Shown: positions 34,535 through 43,974, counted from the stretch's first letter. The stretch is 64,000 nucleotides of DNA from JBMNQH01 sp050944035 (GCA_050944035.1 JBMNQH010000002.1:124001-188000); one strand, 5' to 3'. Numbers and translations are program-made. The notes: generated from the letters alone by a model not told the origin.

Positions 34535-36460
34535 ATGCGCTTTCCTGTAACCTCTCCTCCCGATTCAGTGGCAACGCTACAGGAAACCGAAGAAATCACA
34601 CAACGCTCTTCCATATCACAGGAAACAGAAACAGTGAACCGACCTCGGCGTCACATTCTATATCCATGGGTTGTCATCCTGGCCCTGCTGCTCTGGTCGG
34701 CGGGGTTGGGCATTGCGAGTTTATATCTCGCCTGTCCCGGGTATGGTTCGGTTTTGTTTGTCTCGTATCTGAAGCAACTTCCTCTTTTGGTACTGAATTT
34801 GATACCCGTTATCGCTGTGGTTTTGCTTTGCTATCTGCTTACCAACCGCGTTTGGATTTCCTCGCTTGTTTCCTCTGTTGTTGTGCTGGTTCCCACCATC
34901 ATAAACTATATGAAACTCTCCTTTCGTGGAGATCCTCTCATGGCCTCAGATATTGCCTATCTTTCCGAGGCCGCGCAGATGGGAACGCGTTACAGCCTGA
35001 CTGTTTCCCTTTTACTGCCGGTTCTTTTGATTTGCGGCGCCGCACTGATTTTGACTATCGCCGCCTTCTTTTTACCAAAGCCTCATTGGAAACCGGTATC
35101 CCGCTTCGTCGCAGCTGCTTTGGTCTTTGTAATCTCCGTAATCCTCTATATTGGCATCTACACGGATGATGAACTCTATTCCGAAACAGAAAACACAGAT
35201 ATCACCCTTTCGGACGGAACGACCATGTCCCGCTGGTCAGATACTGACCGCTATGTCTGCCACGGTTTTCTTTATCCGTTTCTCCACAGCTTTTCTGACT
35301 TTCGTGAGGATGTCCCGGACGGTTACCGCACCAGTACCGCTGAGCAGCTTTTGAATGCTTACGCCTATGCAGACATCCCGGAAGAGCAAAAAGTCAATAT
35401 CGTCTCTATTATGCTGGAAGCCTACAATGATTTCTCTTCATTTGACAGCATTGAGTTTGAAACCGATCCCTACACCGCCCTGCATGAAATCCAAGAGGAA
35501 AGCTGGAGCGGAACGCTTGTGACAAATATCTTTACCGGTGGTACGATCAACACGGAGCATGCCTTTCTGACCGGCAATGTCCAATCCTATAATTATCGTA
35601 AAAATGCGGGTTCTTTCGTTCGTTATTTCGATGAACAGGGATATACGACAACGTTTACTCATCCTTCTTATGCGTGGTTTTACAACCGGGCGAATGTCAG
35701 TGAATATCTTGGGTTCCAAAATGCGTATTTCTTTGAAAACCGCTACACCTCAGACTCTGGAAATATTATGATCGACGAGGACTTTTTTCCTGATCTGATT
35801 ACACTTTATGAAGAGACAACCACTGACGGCAGTCCCTACTTCAATTTCAGCGTCACATATCAAAACCACGGCCCCTATGTTGCCGATACTCTGTATTCCA
35901 GCGTGGAATATGTTTCCCACGAAGGTCTGTCTGATGAGGCCTACAATATTTTTAACAACTATCTTTCCGGCATCGCTTCCACCAATGCCGCACTCGAAAC
36001 CCTGGTAAACTATTTCCGCACTGCAGAAGAACCAGTTGTGCTGGTATTTTTCGGGGATCATAATCCTTGGCTGGGTGACAATTCCTTTGTGTATACAGAG
36101 CTTGGTATCAACCTCGACTTAAACAGAGAACAAGGCTTCTACGATTACTACTCCACCCCTTATGTCATTTGGGCAAATGACGCGGCCAAAGACGCATTGG
36201 GCAACGATTTTATCGGCGATGGCGGAAGCTTCTCGCCGTGTTTCTTAATGTCAGAGTTATTCGAGCTCTGCGGTTGGTCGGGTGATGAATTCATGCAGGC
36301 CAATCTGGAATTGAAACGCTATGCTGACGTCATCAGCACCACTGGACTCGTTCGTACTGTAGAGGATGGTATTTTAACCGGAACCCTTTCACAATACTTA
36401 CAGGAGCTTCTGGACCGTTATTATCAGATGGAATACTACCGCAAACAAGATCGTTATTAA
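34535..36460 (+). CDS. LTA synthase family membrane sulfatase
   Basis: 641 residues. After a cytosolic N-terminus of about 40 residues come five hydrophobic segments (to about residue 210), then a large extracellular sulfatase-fold domain. The catalytic region GGTINTEHAFLTG resembles the GGTxNTE motif with the nucleophilic threonine, and VFFGDHNPWLGDN supplies the metal-binding DH pair. LtaS-type enzymes move glycerol phosphate from phosphatidylglycerol to wall polymers. Whether it makes lipoteichoic acid or decorates other glycans is open. It starts 12 bases after glyS without a strong SD, and a small membrane-protein gene follows. Confidence 0.88.
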   Translation: MRFPVTSPPDSVATLQETEEITQRSSISQETETVNRPRRHILYPWVVILALLLWSAGLGIASLYLACPGYGSVLFVSYLKQLPLLVLNLIPVIAVVLLCYLLTNRVWISSLVSSVVVLVPTIINYMKLSFRGDPLMASDIAYLSEAAQMGTRYSLTVSLLLPVLLICGAALILTIAAFFLPKPHWKPVSRFVAAALVFVISVILYIGIYTDDELYSETENTDITLSDGTTMSRWSDTDRYVCHGFLYPFLHSFSDFREDVPDGYRTSTAEQLLNAYAYADIPEEQKVNIVSIMLEAYNDFSSFDSIEFETDPYTALHEIQEESWSGTLVTNIFTGGTINTEHAFLTGNVQSYNYRKNAGSFVRYFDEQGYTTTFTHPSYAWFYNRANVSEYLGFQNAYFFENRYTSDSGNIMIDEDFFPDLITLYEETTTDGSPYFNFSVTYQNHGPYVADTLYSSVEYVSHEGLSDEAYNIFNNYLSGIASTNAALETLVNYFRTAEEPVVLVFFGDHNPWLGDNSFVYTELGINLDLNREQGFYDYYSTPYVIWANDAAKDALGNDFIGDGGSFSPCFLMSELFELCGWSGDEFMQANLELKRYADVISTTGLVRTVEDGILTGTLSQYLQELLDRYYQMEYYRKQDRY

Positions 36461-36489
36461 AATGATTGCATCTATTTAGAAAGAGACTT

Positions 36490-36840
36490 ATGAAAGCAGG
36501 GGAAGAATTTGTAAAAATGTTGCGTCCTGTGGGCTGCATCCTATGCCTTTTGACCTGTATTCTCGTCATTTGGCTGTGTCTGACTTCAGGCCGAGATCCC
36601 ATTCCCGGTTACGAAAGCCCTCATGATACCGCATACTATACAGAACGCGCCACCGGCACAGAAGAACTGATTCAGGAACTGACCACGCATGTCTTTCCTG
36701 CACTGGATGGCATTGTGGACTGCTATGCCGGTGACAACGGAACCGTCGTTGTTGCCATAGAGTCCGAATACTTTGCAGTCACTCGCAGCGCGCTGCTGTG
36801 GTATTTTGACGAAAGTCTGTTTACATTCAAGGAGGATTGA
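36490..36840 (+). CDS. small membrane-anchored protein of unknown function
   Basis: 116 residues with one hydrophobic segment (about 10-32, PVGCILCLLTCILVIWLCL) followed by an outward-facing soluble part. I recognise no family; the soluble domain (EELIQELTTHVFPALDGIV, then NGTVVVAIESEYFAV) looks folded. It begins 29 bases after the LTA-synthase-like gene and its stop overlaps the nadE ribosome site, so it is probably co-expressed with its neighbours. The ATG at 36490 was chosen over a TTG at 36466; its ribosome site (AAAGAG) is weak. Confidence 0.6.
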   Translation: MKAGEEFVKMLRPVGCILCLLTCILVIWLCLTSGRDPIPGYESPHDTAYYTERATGTEELIQELTTHVFPALDGIVDCYAGDNGTVVVAIESEYFAVTRSALLWYFDESLFTFKED

Positions 36841-36845
36841 ATGGT

Positions 36846-38753
36846 ATGAAATGTGGTTTTATCAAGGTAGCTACCGCCACACCGGTAATTCGGGTGGCTG
36901 ACACTGCCTTTAATGCAAAAAGCATCTGTGCTGTTATGCAAGAAGCGGCGCTCGCCGGCGCCAAAGTTCTGGTTTTGCCGGAACTCTGCATCACCGGCTA
37001 CACCTGCGGTGACCTGTTCCGCAGCCAGACTCTGCTCAACGGCGCCGAGGCCGCACTGGAAACCATTGTCTCAGCCAGTGCGCAGTGGGATATGCTCACG
37101 TTTGCCGGTGTACCCGTTTCCGCAGACGGCAAACTCTATAATTGTGCGGTTGCAATCTATCGGGGAAAACTGATCGGTGTCGTCCCCAAGATGAACATTC
37201 CAAACTATGCGGAATTTTACGAGAAACGATACTTTACCGGTGGGGAAGCAGAAGTCAGCACGGTCTCTATCGGTAAACTCGATCCGGCCCCGTTTGGCAC
37301 CAATCTGCTGTTCCGTAACGACTCCATCCCCGCCCTTGCCGTCGCCGCTGAGATCTGCGAGGACCTCTGGGTGCCCTGTCCTCCATCCGTCAGCCATGCC
37401 GTTGCCGGGGCAACCATCATCGTCAACCTCTCCGCAAGCAACGACACAGTCGGCAAGGCGGACTACCGCCGCCAGATGGTGATGAGCCAGAGCGCCCGTC
37501 TCGTTTGCGGGTATCTTTACGCCAATGCCGGGGAAGGAGAATCCTCCACGGACGTGGTTTATGCCGGCCATTCGATGATCGCCGAAAACGGCGAGATGCT
37601 GGATGAAATTCACAGCCCCAGCGGCATCATAATTTCCGAGATTGACATCCAGTATCTTGACAGCGAACGCCGGAAAATGGACACCTTCTCGTCCAAGCAC
37701 AACAATTATACAACTGTCAACTGGGGCGGTACTGCGGAAGAAACCATACTGACTCGTAAATTCCGGAAAAATCCGTTTCTTCCAACCCCGGAAAACCGTA
37801 CTGCACAGTGCGAGTCCATTCTCAACATTCAGAGCCTCAGTCTGAAACACCGCATGGAACATTCCTATTCCAAATATGCCGTTGTCGGCGTCTCCGGCGG
37901 ATTGGATTCAACGCTTGCCATCCTGGTCTCCGCGCGTACACTCGCCATGATGGGTCTGCCCAAGGATCATCTGATCGCCGTTACCATGCCGTGCTTCGGC
38001 ACCACCGGCCGCACGAAAAGCAATGCCATGCTGCTTGCCGAGCATCTTGGCTGTTCCCTCCGGGTCGTTGACATCGGCAAATCTGTCATGCAGCACTTTG
38101 AGGACATTGGCCATAGCTATGACGACAAAAACGTCGTGTTCGAAAACGCGCAGGCACGCGAGCGCACACAGGTACTGATGGATATTGCCAACGGCTGCAG
38201 CGGCCTGGTCATCGGCACCGGTGACATGTCCGAGCTAGCGCTGGGCTGGGCGACCTATAACGGAGACCATATGTCCATGTACGGCATCAATGCCAGCGTC
38301 ACAAAAACGCTGGTTCGCTGCCTTGTCACCTACATTGCAGACACAGCCGAGGACAAGGGTCTTGCCGCGGTACTGTATGATATTTTGGATACCCCGGTCA
38401 GTCCGGAGCTTCTACCCGCCTCTGACGAAGGCAAGATCGCACAGAAAACGGAAGATCTCGTGGGACCCTATGAACTGCACGACTTCTTCCTCTATTATCT
38501 GATTGCAAGAAGTTGTAGTCCCCGCAAGGTATTCCGGCTGGCACACTATGTCTTTGCCGGTGAATACGACGACGCCACCATTTTGAAGTGGCTGCGCACG
38601 TTCTGCCGCCGCTTCTTCGCGCAGCAGTTCAAGCGTTCCTGTCTGCCGGATGGTCCCAAGGTTGGCGACCTGAGTCTGTCACCGCGCGGCGATTGGCGGA
38701 TGCCGTCTGACGCTTCCGCGGCACTCTGGCTCTCCGAGCTCGAACATCTGTAA
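36846..38753 (+). CDS. nadE: glutamine-dependent NAD+ synthetase
   Basis: Converts nicotinate adenine dinucleotide to NAD using ammonia released from glutamine, the last step of NAD synthesis. The 635-residue protein has an N-terminal nitrilase-like glutaminase with its Glu, Lys and Cys regions (LPELCITGYTC, VPKMNIPNYAEFYEKRYF, AEICEDLWVP) and a C-terminal synthetase with the ATP loop GVSGGLDSTLA near residue 345. ATG 36846 lies 10 bases after AAGGAGG (36829-36835). The chain is complete. A strong hairpin follows. Confidence 0.96.
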   Translation: MKCGFIKVATATPVIRVADTAFNAKSICAVMQEAALAGAKVLVLPELCITGYTCGDLFRSQTLLNGAEAALETIVSASAQWDMLTFAGVPVSADGKLYNCAVAIYRGKLIGVVPKMNIPNYAEFYEKRYFTGGEAEVSTVSIGKLDPAPFGTNLLFRNDSIPALAVAAEICEDLWVPCPPSVSHAVAGATIIVNLSASNDTVGKADYRRQMVMSQSARLVCGYLYANAGEGESSTDVVYAGHSMIAENGEMLDEIHSPSGIIISEIDIQYLDSERRKMDTFSSKHNNYTTVNWGGTAEETILTRKFRKNPFLPTPENRTAQCESILNIQSLSLKHRMEHSYSKYAVVGVSGGLDSTLAILVSARTLAMMGLPKDHLIAVTMPCFGTTGRTKSNAMLLAEHLGCSLRVVDIGKSVMQHFEDIGHSYDDKNVVFENAQARERTQVLMDIANGCSGLVIGTGDMSELALGWATYNGDHMSMYGINASVTKTLVRCLVTYIADTAEDKGLAAVLYDILDTPVSPELLPASDEGKIAQKTEDLVGPYELHDFFLYYLIARSCSPRKVFRLAHYVFAGEYDDATILKWLRTFCRRFFAQQFKRSCLPDGPKVGDLSLSPRGDWRMPSDASAALWLSELEHL

Positions 38754-38760
38754 ACTATGC

Positions 38761-38806
38761 AATAAGAATCGGCGCACTGTTTGCAAACAGTACACCGATT
38801 CTTATT
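38761..38806 (+). terminator. nadE terminator
   Basis: Twenty-two-base arms with two G-U-type mismatches around GC, followed by a T-rich stretch. Confidence 0.85.
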
Positions 38807-38862
38807 CTAGTCTTTCTTCTTTTCTGATCTTAAGCGAATACCACTTAAAATCAATAAAAGAA

Positions 38863-38905
38863 CTCATCCTGTGATATTTTTATAAAGAATAATAAAAAGG
38901 ATGAG
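38863..38905 (+). promoter_or_regulatory. inverted repeat covering the XRE gene ribosome site
   Basis: CTCATCCT (38863-38870) and AGGATGAG (38898-38905) flank an AT-rich 27-base spacer. The right arm is the likely SD of the XRE gene, so the repeat could be an operator or an RNA stem hiding the ribosome site. Confidence 0.45.
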
Positions 38906-38917
38906 GCAGATAGATTC

Positions 38918-39256
38918 ATGAATAATAAAAAGATCGGTCAGCGAATTCAGAAATATCGTGAAGAAGCAAATATCACACAGCAAACTCTGGCAGAAATCAC
39001 AGAGCTGAGTATTACATCAATTTCTAACATTGAACGTGGTCTAAATTATCCAACTTTTGAGAACTTTATAAAGATCGCCAATGCAATCAGCGTATCCACA
39101 GATTTGTTATTATCGGACGTTATCGATGCCGCCTATGTTGCAAAGGCTTCGAAACTCTCTGAAAAACTAAGAGATATACCTTCAACCAAGCGGCGACAAA
39201 TATTTGCTGTCATTGAAATAATGACCATTCTACAGGATTCGGACCGAGAAGAGTAG
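38918..39256 (+). CDS. XRE family transcriptional regulator
   Basis: 112 residues with a lambda-repressor-like helix-turn-helix at about 7-62: IGQRIQKYREEANITQQTLA, then SITSISNIERGLNYPTFENF. The C-terminal 45 residues are charged and helical, probably for dimer contacts. SinR/PlcR-like repressors have this build; target genes are unknown, and autoregulation is suggested by the inverted repeat at the start. No mobile-element gene sits beside it, but the fragment of a second XRE protein does. Confidence 0.88.
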   Translation: MNNKKIGQRIQKYREEANITQQTLAEITELSITSISNIERGLNYPTFENFIKIANAISVSTDLLLSDVIDAAYVAKASKLSEKLRDIPSTKRRQIFAVIEIMTILQDSDREE

Positions 39257-39330
39257 CATAGGGAAAAGCAATGAGATTGTAATTATGCATAAAAACAGCT
39301 ACCTTTACGGTCTTGATTGGGAAAATTTAG

Positions 39331-39423
39331 AAAGTTCTATGTCGGCTTGCTGATTTTTACGATGTCAGTGTCGATTATCTGTTGAACCGCACCGATATTC
39401 CAACACCATATGCCAAAAAATAA
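39331..39423 (+). pseudogene. remnant of a second XRE-type regulator
   Basis: Read in frame to the TAA at 39421 this gives LADFYDVSVDYLLNRTD plus a short tail, the usual C-terminal end of a small XRE helix-turn-helix domain. A TAG directly upstream (39328-39330) and the lack of the preceding helices show that the rest is lost or scrambled. It is too short for a working DNA-binding domain. Confidence 0.7.
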
Positions 39424-39457
39424 CGCACACTTTCCGCACAGGTCTGGAGGTTTTTCT

Positions 39458-40162
39458 ATGGATATTCGCATTTTACACCTTCTGGAGGGTGCCAAGGCGG
39501 CAGAGGGACTGACGGTTATCATCGATGTGTTCCGCGCCTTCTCTCTGGAATGTTATCTGATGGCTGCCGGCGTGTCAGCCATTTTTCCGGTTGGCAGCAA
39601 AGAGCTGGCCTACCAGCTGAAGGCCGCGCATCCGGACTGGCTGCTTGCGGGAGAGCGCAACGGGGAACGTCTGCCGGGCTTTGCGTTCGGCAACTCGCCT
39701 GCGCAGGTGGAAGGACTCGACCTGACCGGCAAAACAATCATTCACACAACAAGCGCCGGAACACAGGGGATTGCAAACGTCCGTCATGCAGACGAACTGC
39801 TTACCGGCAGTCTAGTCAACGCCGGCGCGATTGCAGCTTATATCCTGGAAAAACAGCCTCCGGTTGTCTCTCTCGTCTGTATGGGTCTGGCGGCCAGAGA
39901 AAGAGCGGATGAAGACACCCTCTGTGCCGCGTATCTCAAAACGTTGCTGGAGGGCCGGAACCCCGATCTTTCCGGTCAGATTGCCCAATTGCGCCATACA
40001 ACCGGCGCACGGTTCTTCGATCCCTCCTTTCAGCATGCCTGTCCGGAACGCGATTTTACGCTTTGTACGCAACCCAACCTGTTTCCCTTTGTCCTGCGCG
40101 TTGAAAAAACCGCCGACAATCTGGATATTGTCCGCAAATTCGAGGTCCCAACACTGTTATGA
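39458..40162 (+). CDS. ComB-like 2-phosphosulfolactate phosphatase family protein
   Basis: 234 residues of the ComB family (PF04029). VIIDVFRAFSLECYLMAAGV, LAGERNGERLPGFAFGNSP and TTSAGTQGI are family motifs around the acidic, magnesium-dependent active site. ComB dephosphorylates 2-phosphosulfolactate in coenzyme M synthesis, but homologues in bacteria that make no coenzyme M are common and their substrate is unsettled. ATG 39458 follows TGGAGG. The lipoprotein gene downstream begins inside its stop codon (ATGA), hinting at a shared role or at least shared expression. Confidence 0.87.
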   Translation: MDIRILHLLEGAKAAEGLTVIIDVFRAFSLECYLMAAGVSAIFPVGSKELAYQLKAAHPDWLLAGERNGERLPGFAFGNSPAQVEGLDLTGKTIIHTTSAGTQGIANVRHADELLTGSLVNAGAIAAYILEKQPPVVSLVCMGLAARERADEDTLCAAYLKTLLEGRNPDLSGQIAQLRHTTGARFFDPSFQHACPERDFTLCTQPNLFPFVLRVEKTADNLDIVRKFEVPTLL

Positions 40163-41409
40163 AACGCTATTCTGTTTTTTTCCTTCTCCTTTTTCTTTCT
40201 CTCCTCTGCGCCTGCGGCACAGAGCCGTCCTCTGAGGATCAAACCGACGATACCGCCGACACAGACGGTTATTACGACACGGCATTCACTCTTGATGACT
40301 CTTACAAGGCAAAACTGTCAGATGAAACTGTGACGGCAGCCGAAACTTGTGCCGCACTCTATCAGGGCATAGATCGTGGTACCACGATCAACACTGTGCT
40401 AGATGCGGACACAATCGAAGCCATGGTTCTCTCGCTTGGCGACGCGGGTTACACGGCAGTCGACAGCAATAACACACTGAACCTGACCAATCCTGAACCG
40501 ATTCAGGACTTTGTCGCCGCGGTAGAGGATAAAAAAGACGCGGAGGCCTCTTACTACATTGTCTACGAGGACGGCAGTATCTGCCGGTTTCTGCTGTGCA
40601 GTAGTGCAGACGGCCATTCGGTGATTACTGTCCCGATCAATTGGACGGCTGACGGTACGCCCAAAGCCCAGGGCATTGCAAAATATTCGATTTTAGATAT
40701 TTCTTACACCAAAAAGGGGTATCTGATTTATGAGCGCGATATTTCCAACTACAAAATCAACAAGAAATTTACACTTAATCCCTATACCCTGCTGCGGGTT
40801 GCACCGCTGGACGAAACCTGTCGCACGCTCTGTGCAACCTACATCCGCCCCATTGGCTATTTAAAGAACAATCTCTTCCTGACCTCTTGGGATCAGAACA
40901 GTTTGGACACCATCAATTTCAATTATCTCTATCCGATGCTCTATGGTCTTTATTACCACTGTGATCCCCTGCACTCCTTTACAGCAGATGAGGCATATAC
41001 GCCGGTGCCCGGTACCAATCTTTTTGCAGTTCCCTCTGCAACCTTTGAGGCCATGGTCGGACAATATTTTGATCGGACTCCGGATCAACTCCGAACAACT
41101 GCGGTGTATGACGCCGAAGGCGATTTTTATCCCATCTCCATTTTTGTCTCAAATCAGAAACTTTCCACCGCCCTTATCCCCGAAGTAACAGAGTATTGGT
41201 ACAACGAAGACGGCACCCTGACCATGCAGGTAGAAGCCGTGTTTCCAAAAGAAGGTACGGACTGTGCATTCCGGCATGACGTCACCGTTTCGGTAGCGGA
41301 GGACGGGAGATTCCATTACCTGTCCAATCGCTTTTATGACGCAGAAAAAAATATTCTTCCCAGCGCCAAGATGCAAATTGATGACGAGATCAGCCGGTAT
41401 TATGGATAA
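40159..41409 (+). CDS. lipoprotein of unknown function
   Basis: 416 residues with a clear lipoprotein signal: MKRYSVFFLLLFLSLLCAC, with the lipobox ending at Cys19, then an acidic linker rich in Asp and Thr. The remaining 370 residues are soluble and presumably exposed outside the membrane. I recognise no family with confidence. The start overlaps the upstream ComB-like gene by ATGA (40159-40162). Ends at a strong hairpin. Confidence 0.75.
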   Translation: MKRYSVFFLLLFLSLLCACGTEPSSEDQTDDTADTDGYYDTAFTLDDSYKAKLSDETVTAAETCAALYQGIDRGTTINTVLDADTIEAMVLSLGDAGYTAVDSNNTLNLTNPEPIQDFVAAVEDKKDAEASYYIVYEDGSICRFLLCSSADGHSVITVPINWTADGTPKAQGIAKYSILDISYTKKGYLIYERDISNYKINKKFTLNPYTLLRVAPLDETCRTLCATYIRPIGYLKNNLFLTSWDQNSLDTINFNYLYPMLYGLYYHCDPLHSFTADEAYTPVPGTNLFAVPSATFEAMVGQYFDRTPDQLRTTAVYDAEGDFYPISIFVSNQKLSTALIPEVTEYWYNEDGTLTMQVEAVFPKEGTDCAFRHDVTVSVAEDGRFHYLSNRFYDAEKNILPSAKMQIDDEISRYYG

Positions 41410-41427
41410 AACAAAAAAAGAGTCAAG

Positions 41428-41468
41428 GGCGCCCCACCGGAAACAGTCGTAGTTTCCGGTGGGGCGCC
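41428..41468. terminator. bidirectional terminator
   Basis: Seventeen-base perfect arms (GGCGCCCCACCGGAAAC and complement) with loop AGTCGTA, between convergent genes. The T-run (CTTTTTTT) lies on the minus-strand exit. Confidence 0.85.
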
Positions 41469-41492
41469 TCACTTCATTTTGAAGGCACAGAT

Positions 41493-42116
41493 TTATTTTT
41501 TCGCAGCATTGACACAGGTCACAATCAGTTCCGCGCAGGTTTCCACGCCGACCAGACTGCTGTCCAGTGTTAGGTGATAATTCTTGGCAAGACCCCAGGC
41601 CATCCCGGTATAGTGCTTATAATGCACTTTTCTTCTATCATCTCTCTGCTTCAGCATACTTTTGGCTGTGGCAGCATCCTCGCCATAGAGGGAAACAATG
41701 CGCTCTTGACGGAACGCTTCGTCTGCATGGATTAGAACATTCAGGCAGTCATCCCGGTCACGCAGGACATAGTCTGCACAGCGGCCGACAATGACACAAG
41801 GTCCCTGCTCTGCCAACTTGGCAATTACATTGCTTTGCGCAATGAATACACGATCCGTGGGAGACAGGGGATCTGTCCCCATAATCAGACTCTGATTAAA
41901 GGCAGAGTTGGCAATATTGAAAAGAAGGCTGCTTGTTGTGGGAGCATCCTCTCCGCTTTTTTCTATGAACTCCTTAGAAAATCCGCTCTCTTCCGCGACC
42001 TGACGGACAATATCTCTGTCATAATAAGGAATCCCCAGTTTTTCTGCAACCAGCTTCCCGATCTGGCGGCCGCCGCTCCCATATTCACGGCTAATGGTAA
42101 TAATCTTTTTTGCCAT
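41493..42116 (-). CDS. cytidylate kinase-like family protein
   Basis: 207 residues. The P-loop region ISREYGSGGRQIGKLVAEKL and GIPYYDRDIVRQ, followed by VGRCADYVL, match the cytidylate kinase-like (Cytidylate_kin2) family common in Clostridia. Members are thought to be nucleoside-monophosphate-type kinases, but the true substrate is not established and this is not Cmk itself. ATG 42116 follows CAGGAGGG; a longer reading by 14 codons precedes that site. Own consensus promoter upstream. Confidence 0.88.
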   Translation of the reverse strand: MAKKIITISREYGSGGRQIGKLVAEKLGIPYYDRDIVRQVAEESGFSKEFIEKSGEDAPTTSSLLFNIANSAFNQSLIMGTDPLSPTDRVFIAQSNVIAKLAEQGPCVIVGRCADYVLRDRDDCLNVLIHADEAFRQERIVSLYGEDAATAKSMLKQRDDRRKVHYKHYTGMAWGLAKNYHLTLDSSLVGVETCAELIVTCVNAAKK

Positions 42117-42186
42117 AAAGCATCCCTCCTGAATCAATGGATCGACAGGGTGATTCAAATACGTTTTGGATCTCCCTTATATGTAT

Positions 42187-42215
42187 ATTATATTCTGAAA
42201 CAAAAACATTGTCAA
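42187..42215 (-). promoter_or_regulatory. promoter of the cytidylate kinase-like gene
   Basis: Perfect consensus on the minus strand: TTGACA (42210-42215), 17-base spacer, TATAAT (42187-42192). Confidence 0.85.
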
Positions 42216-42243
42216 GTTGCTGTCAAAACTGTAAAAACTGCAC

Positions 42244-42287
42244 AAAAAATCTCCAAACAGACGCCAACGAATCTGTTTGGAGATTTT
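42244..42287 (-). terminator. terminator of the NhaC-family gene
   Basis: AAAATCTCCAAACAGA pairs perfectly with TCTGTTTGGAGATTTT across a 10-base loop; TTTTTT follows on the minus strand. Confidence 0.9.
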
Positions 42288-42309
42288 ATCTATAGAGTTT
42301 TCGAACTTG

Positions 42310-43920
42310 TTATCCCACTTTTTTTCTGGTTATGGTACGGATAACAACGAGTGTGGCAATCATCAGAACAATTGCAATGGGAAGCACAACAATGTTCTGG
42401 ATAAAGCCTGCCATAATATAAGACACAAAGGAAACCACTGCAACCGTGATTGCATAAGGCAGCTGGGTTGAGACATGGTTAACATGGTCACACTGCGCAC
42501 CGGCAGAGGCCATAATTGTGGTGTCGGAAATGGGCGAGCAGTGGTCGCCGCAAACTGCACCGGCCAGGCAGGCAGAGATGCCGATAATCAAAATGGTACT
42601 GTCGCTCTTGAATACCGCTGTGACAATCGGAATCAAAATACCAAATGTGCCCCAGGAAGTACCGGTCGAGAATGCAAGGAAGCAGGCAACCACAAAAATG
42701 ATAGCGGGCAGGAACATCTGCAATCCCTTTGCGCTGCCTTCCATGATACCAGCAACATAAACGTCTGCACCGAGCAGGCCGGTCATGCCCTTCAGCGTGG
42801 TGGCGAGAGTCAGGATCAGGATCGCGGGCACCATGGCATTGAAGCCCTTGGGCACACAATCCATCGCATCCTTGAATCTGACCAGACGGCGGAGCAACAG
42901 GTAAAAGATGATGATAATCAAGGCAAGCAAAGAACCGCTGGACAGACCAATGGACGCATCGCTGTTTGCAAAAGAGTCGATGAAAGACGCTCCATCGAAG
43001 AAACCGCCTGTGTAAATCATACCGACAACACAGCAAACAATCAGAACCAGAATCGGAAATACGAGGTCGATGACCTTACCTTTGTCGCCGCCTTCTGTGT
43101 TCATCTCGTCTGTAGTAAAGTTTCCCGTGGTGAACAGATCGCCGGCAAGTGCGTTTTTCTCATGCTGTGCCATGGGACCATAATCAAACTTCATCAGAAT
43201 CATTGCAACAATCATGACGATGGTCAGCAAAGAGTAAAAATTATAGGGAATGGCACGGATAAACAGCTGAAATCCACTGTAACTTGTCCCCTCTGCATAG
43301 GAGGAAACCGCTGCAGCCCAAGAAGAAATGGGGGCAATCATACAAATTGGGGCAGCCGTTGCGTCGATGAGATAGGACAGTTTTGCACGGGAGATGTTAT
43401 GGCCATCGGTGACCGGGCGCATAACGCTGCCAACGGTCAGGCAGTTGAAGTAGTCGTCGATAAAAATCAGGACGCCGAGTGCGAAGGTCGCCAGCATGGC
43501 GCCGGCACGCGTCTTGATATGTTTCTGTGCCCATCTGCCGAATGCGGCAGAGCCGCCGGCCTTATTGACCAGCGCAACGATAATGCCGAGAATGACCAGG
43601 AAGATCATGATACCAACGGTCCAGACATCCGCCAAACCGCCGAGCAGACCGGAATTCATAATGGTATCAAACGCTTCAACGGGATGACCGCCGGAATAGA
43701 AGAATGCACCGGCAACGATGCCGATAAACAGAGAGGAATAGACCTCTTTGGTAATCAGCGCCAGCGTAATGGCGATGATGGGCGGAACCAGCGCCCAGAA
43801 GGTGCCGTACATATTGCTGACCGTCTCCTCTCCGGTTGCACCGGCAAACGTCGTTACCAGCGCACAGCATACGGCAACCAGAAGAGTCATAAGAAAGACT
43901 CTCTTCGTCTTTGGATTCAT
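42310..43920 (-). CDS. NhaC-family antiporter, probable lysine transporter
   Basis: 536 residues with about 12 hydrophobic segments and the NhaC-family landmarks FALGVLIFIDDYFNCLTVGS and GSVMRPVTDGHNISRAKLSY. Family members exchange sodium for protons or for amino acids and organic acids. A complete lysine riboswitch lies directly upstream (44011-44165) with its own promoter and terminator, which argues strongly that the cargo is lysine, as predicted for the LysW branch of this family. ATG 43920 follows GGAAGGGG; the longer frame reads through the riboswitch. Inner-membrane protein; import is the expected direction since lysine would switch it off. Confidence 0.88.
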   Translation of the reverse strand: MNPKTKRVFLMTLLVAVCCALVTTFAGATGEETVSNMYGTFWALVPPIIAITLALITKEVYSSLFIGIVAGAFFYSGGHPVEAFDTIMNSGLLGGLADVWTVGIMIFLVILGIIVALVNKAGGSAAFGRWAQKHIKTRAGAMLATFALGVLIFIDDYFNCLTVGSVMRPVTDGHNISRAKLSYLIDATAAPICMIAPISSWAAAVSSYAEGTSYSGFQLFIRAIPYNFYSLLTIVMIVAMILMKFDYGPMAQHEKNALAGDLFTTGNFTTDEMNTEGGDKGKVIDLVFPILVLIVCCVVGMIYTGGFFDGASFIDSFANSDASIGLSSGSLLALIIIIFYLLLRRLVRFKDAMDCVPKGFNAMVPAILILTLATTLKGMTGLLGADVYVAGIMEGSAKGLQMFLPAIIFVVACFLAFSTGTSWGTFGILIPIVTAVFKSDSTILIIGISACLAGAVCGDHCSPISDTTIMASAGAQCDHVNHVSTQLPYAITVAVVSFVSYIMAGFIQNIVVLPIAIVLMIATLVVIRTITRKKVG

Positions 43921-43935
43921 AGAATAACCCCTTCC

Positions 43936-43974
43936 AAAAAATTTAGCCATGTAAGCGCGAACGCCAACATGACC
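43936..43974 (-). terminator. riboswitch attenuator hairpin
   Basis: GGTCATGTTGGCG and CGCTTACATGGCT pair with a few mismatches on the minus strand and lead into TAAATTTTTT, just before the SD. When lysine is bound the terminator should form and stop transcription. Confidence 0.75.
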
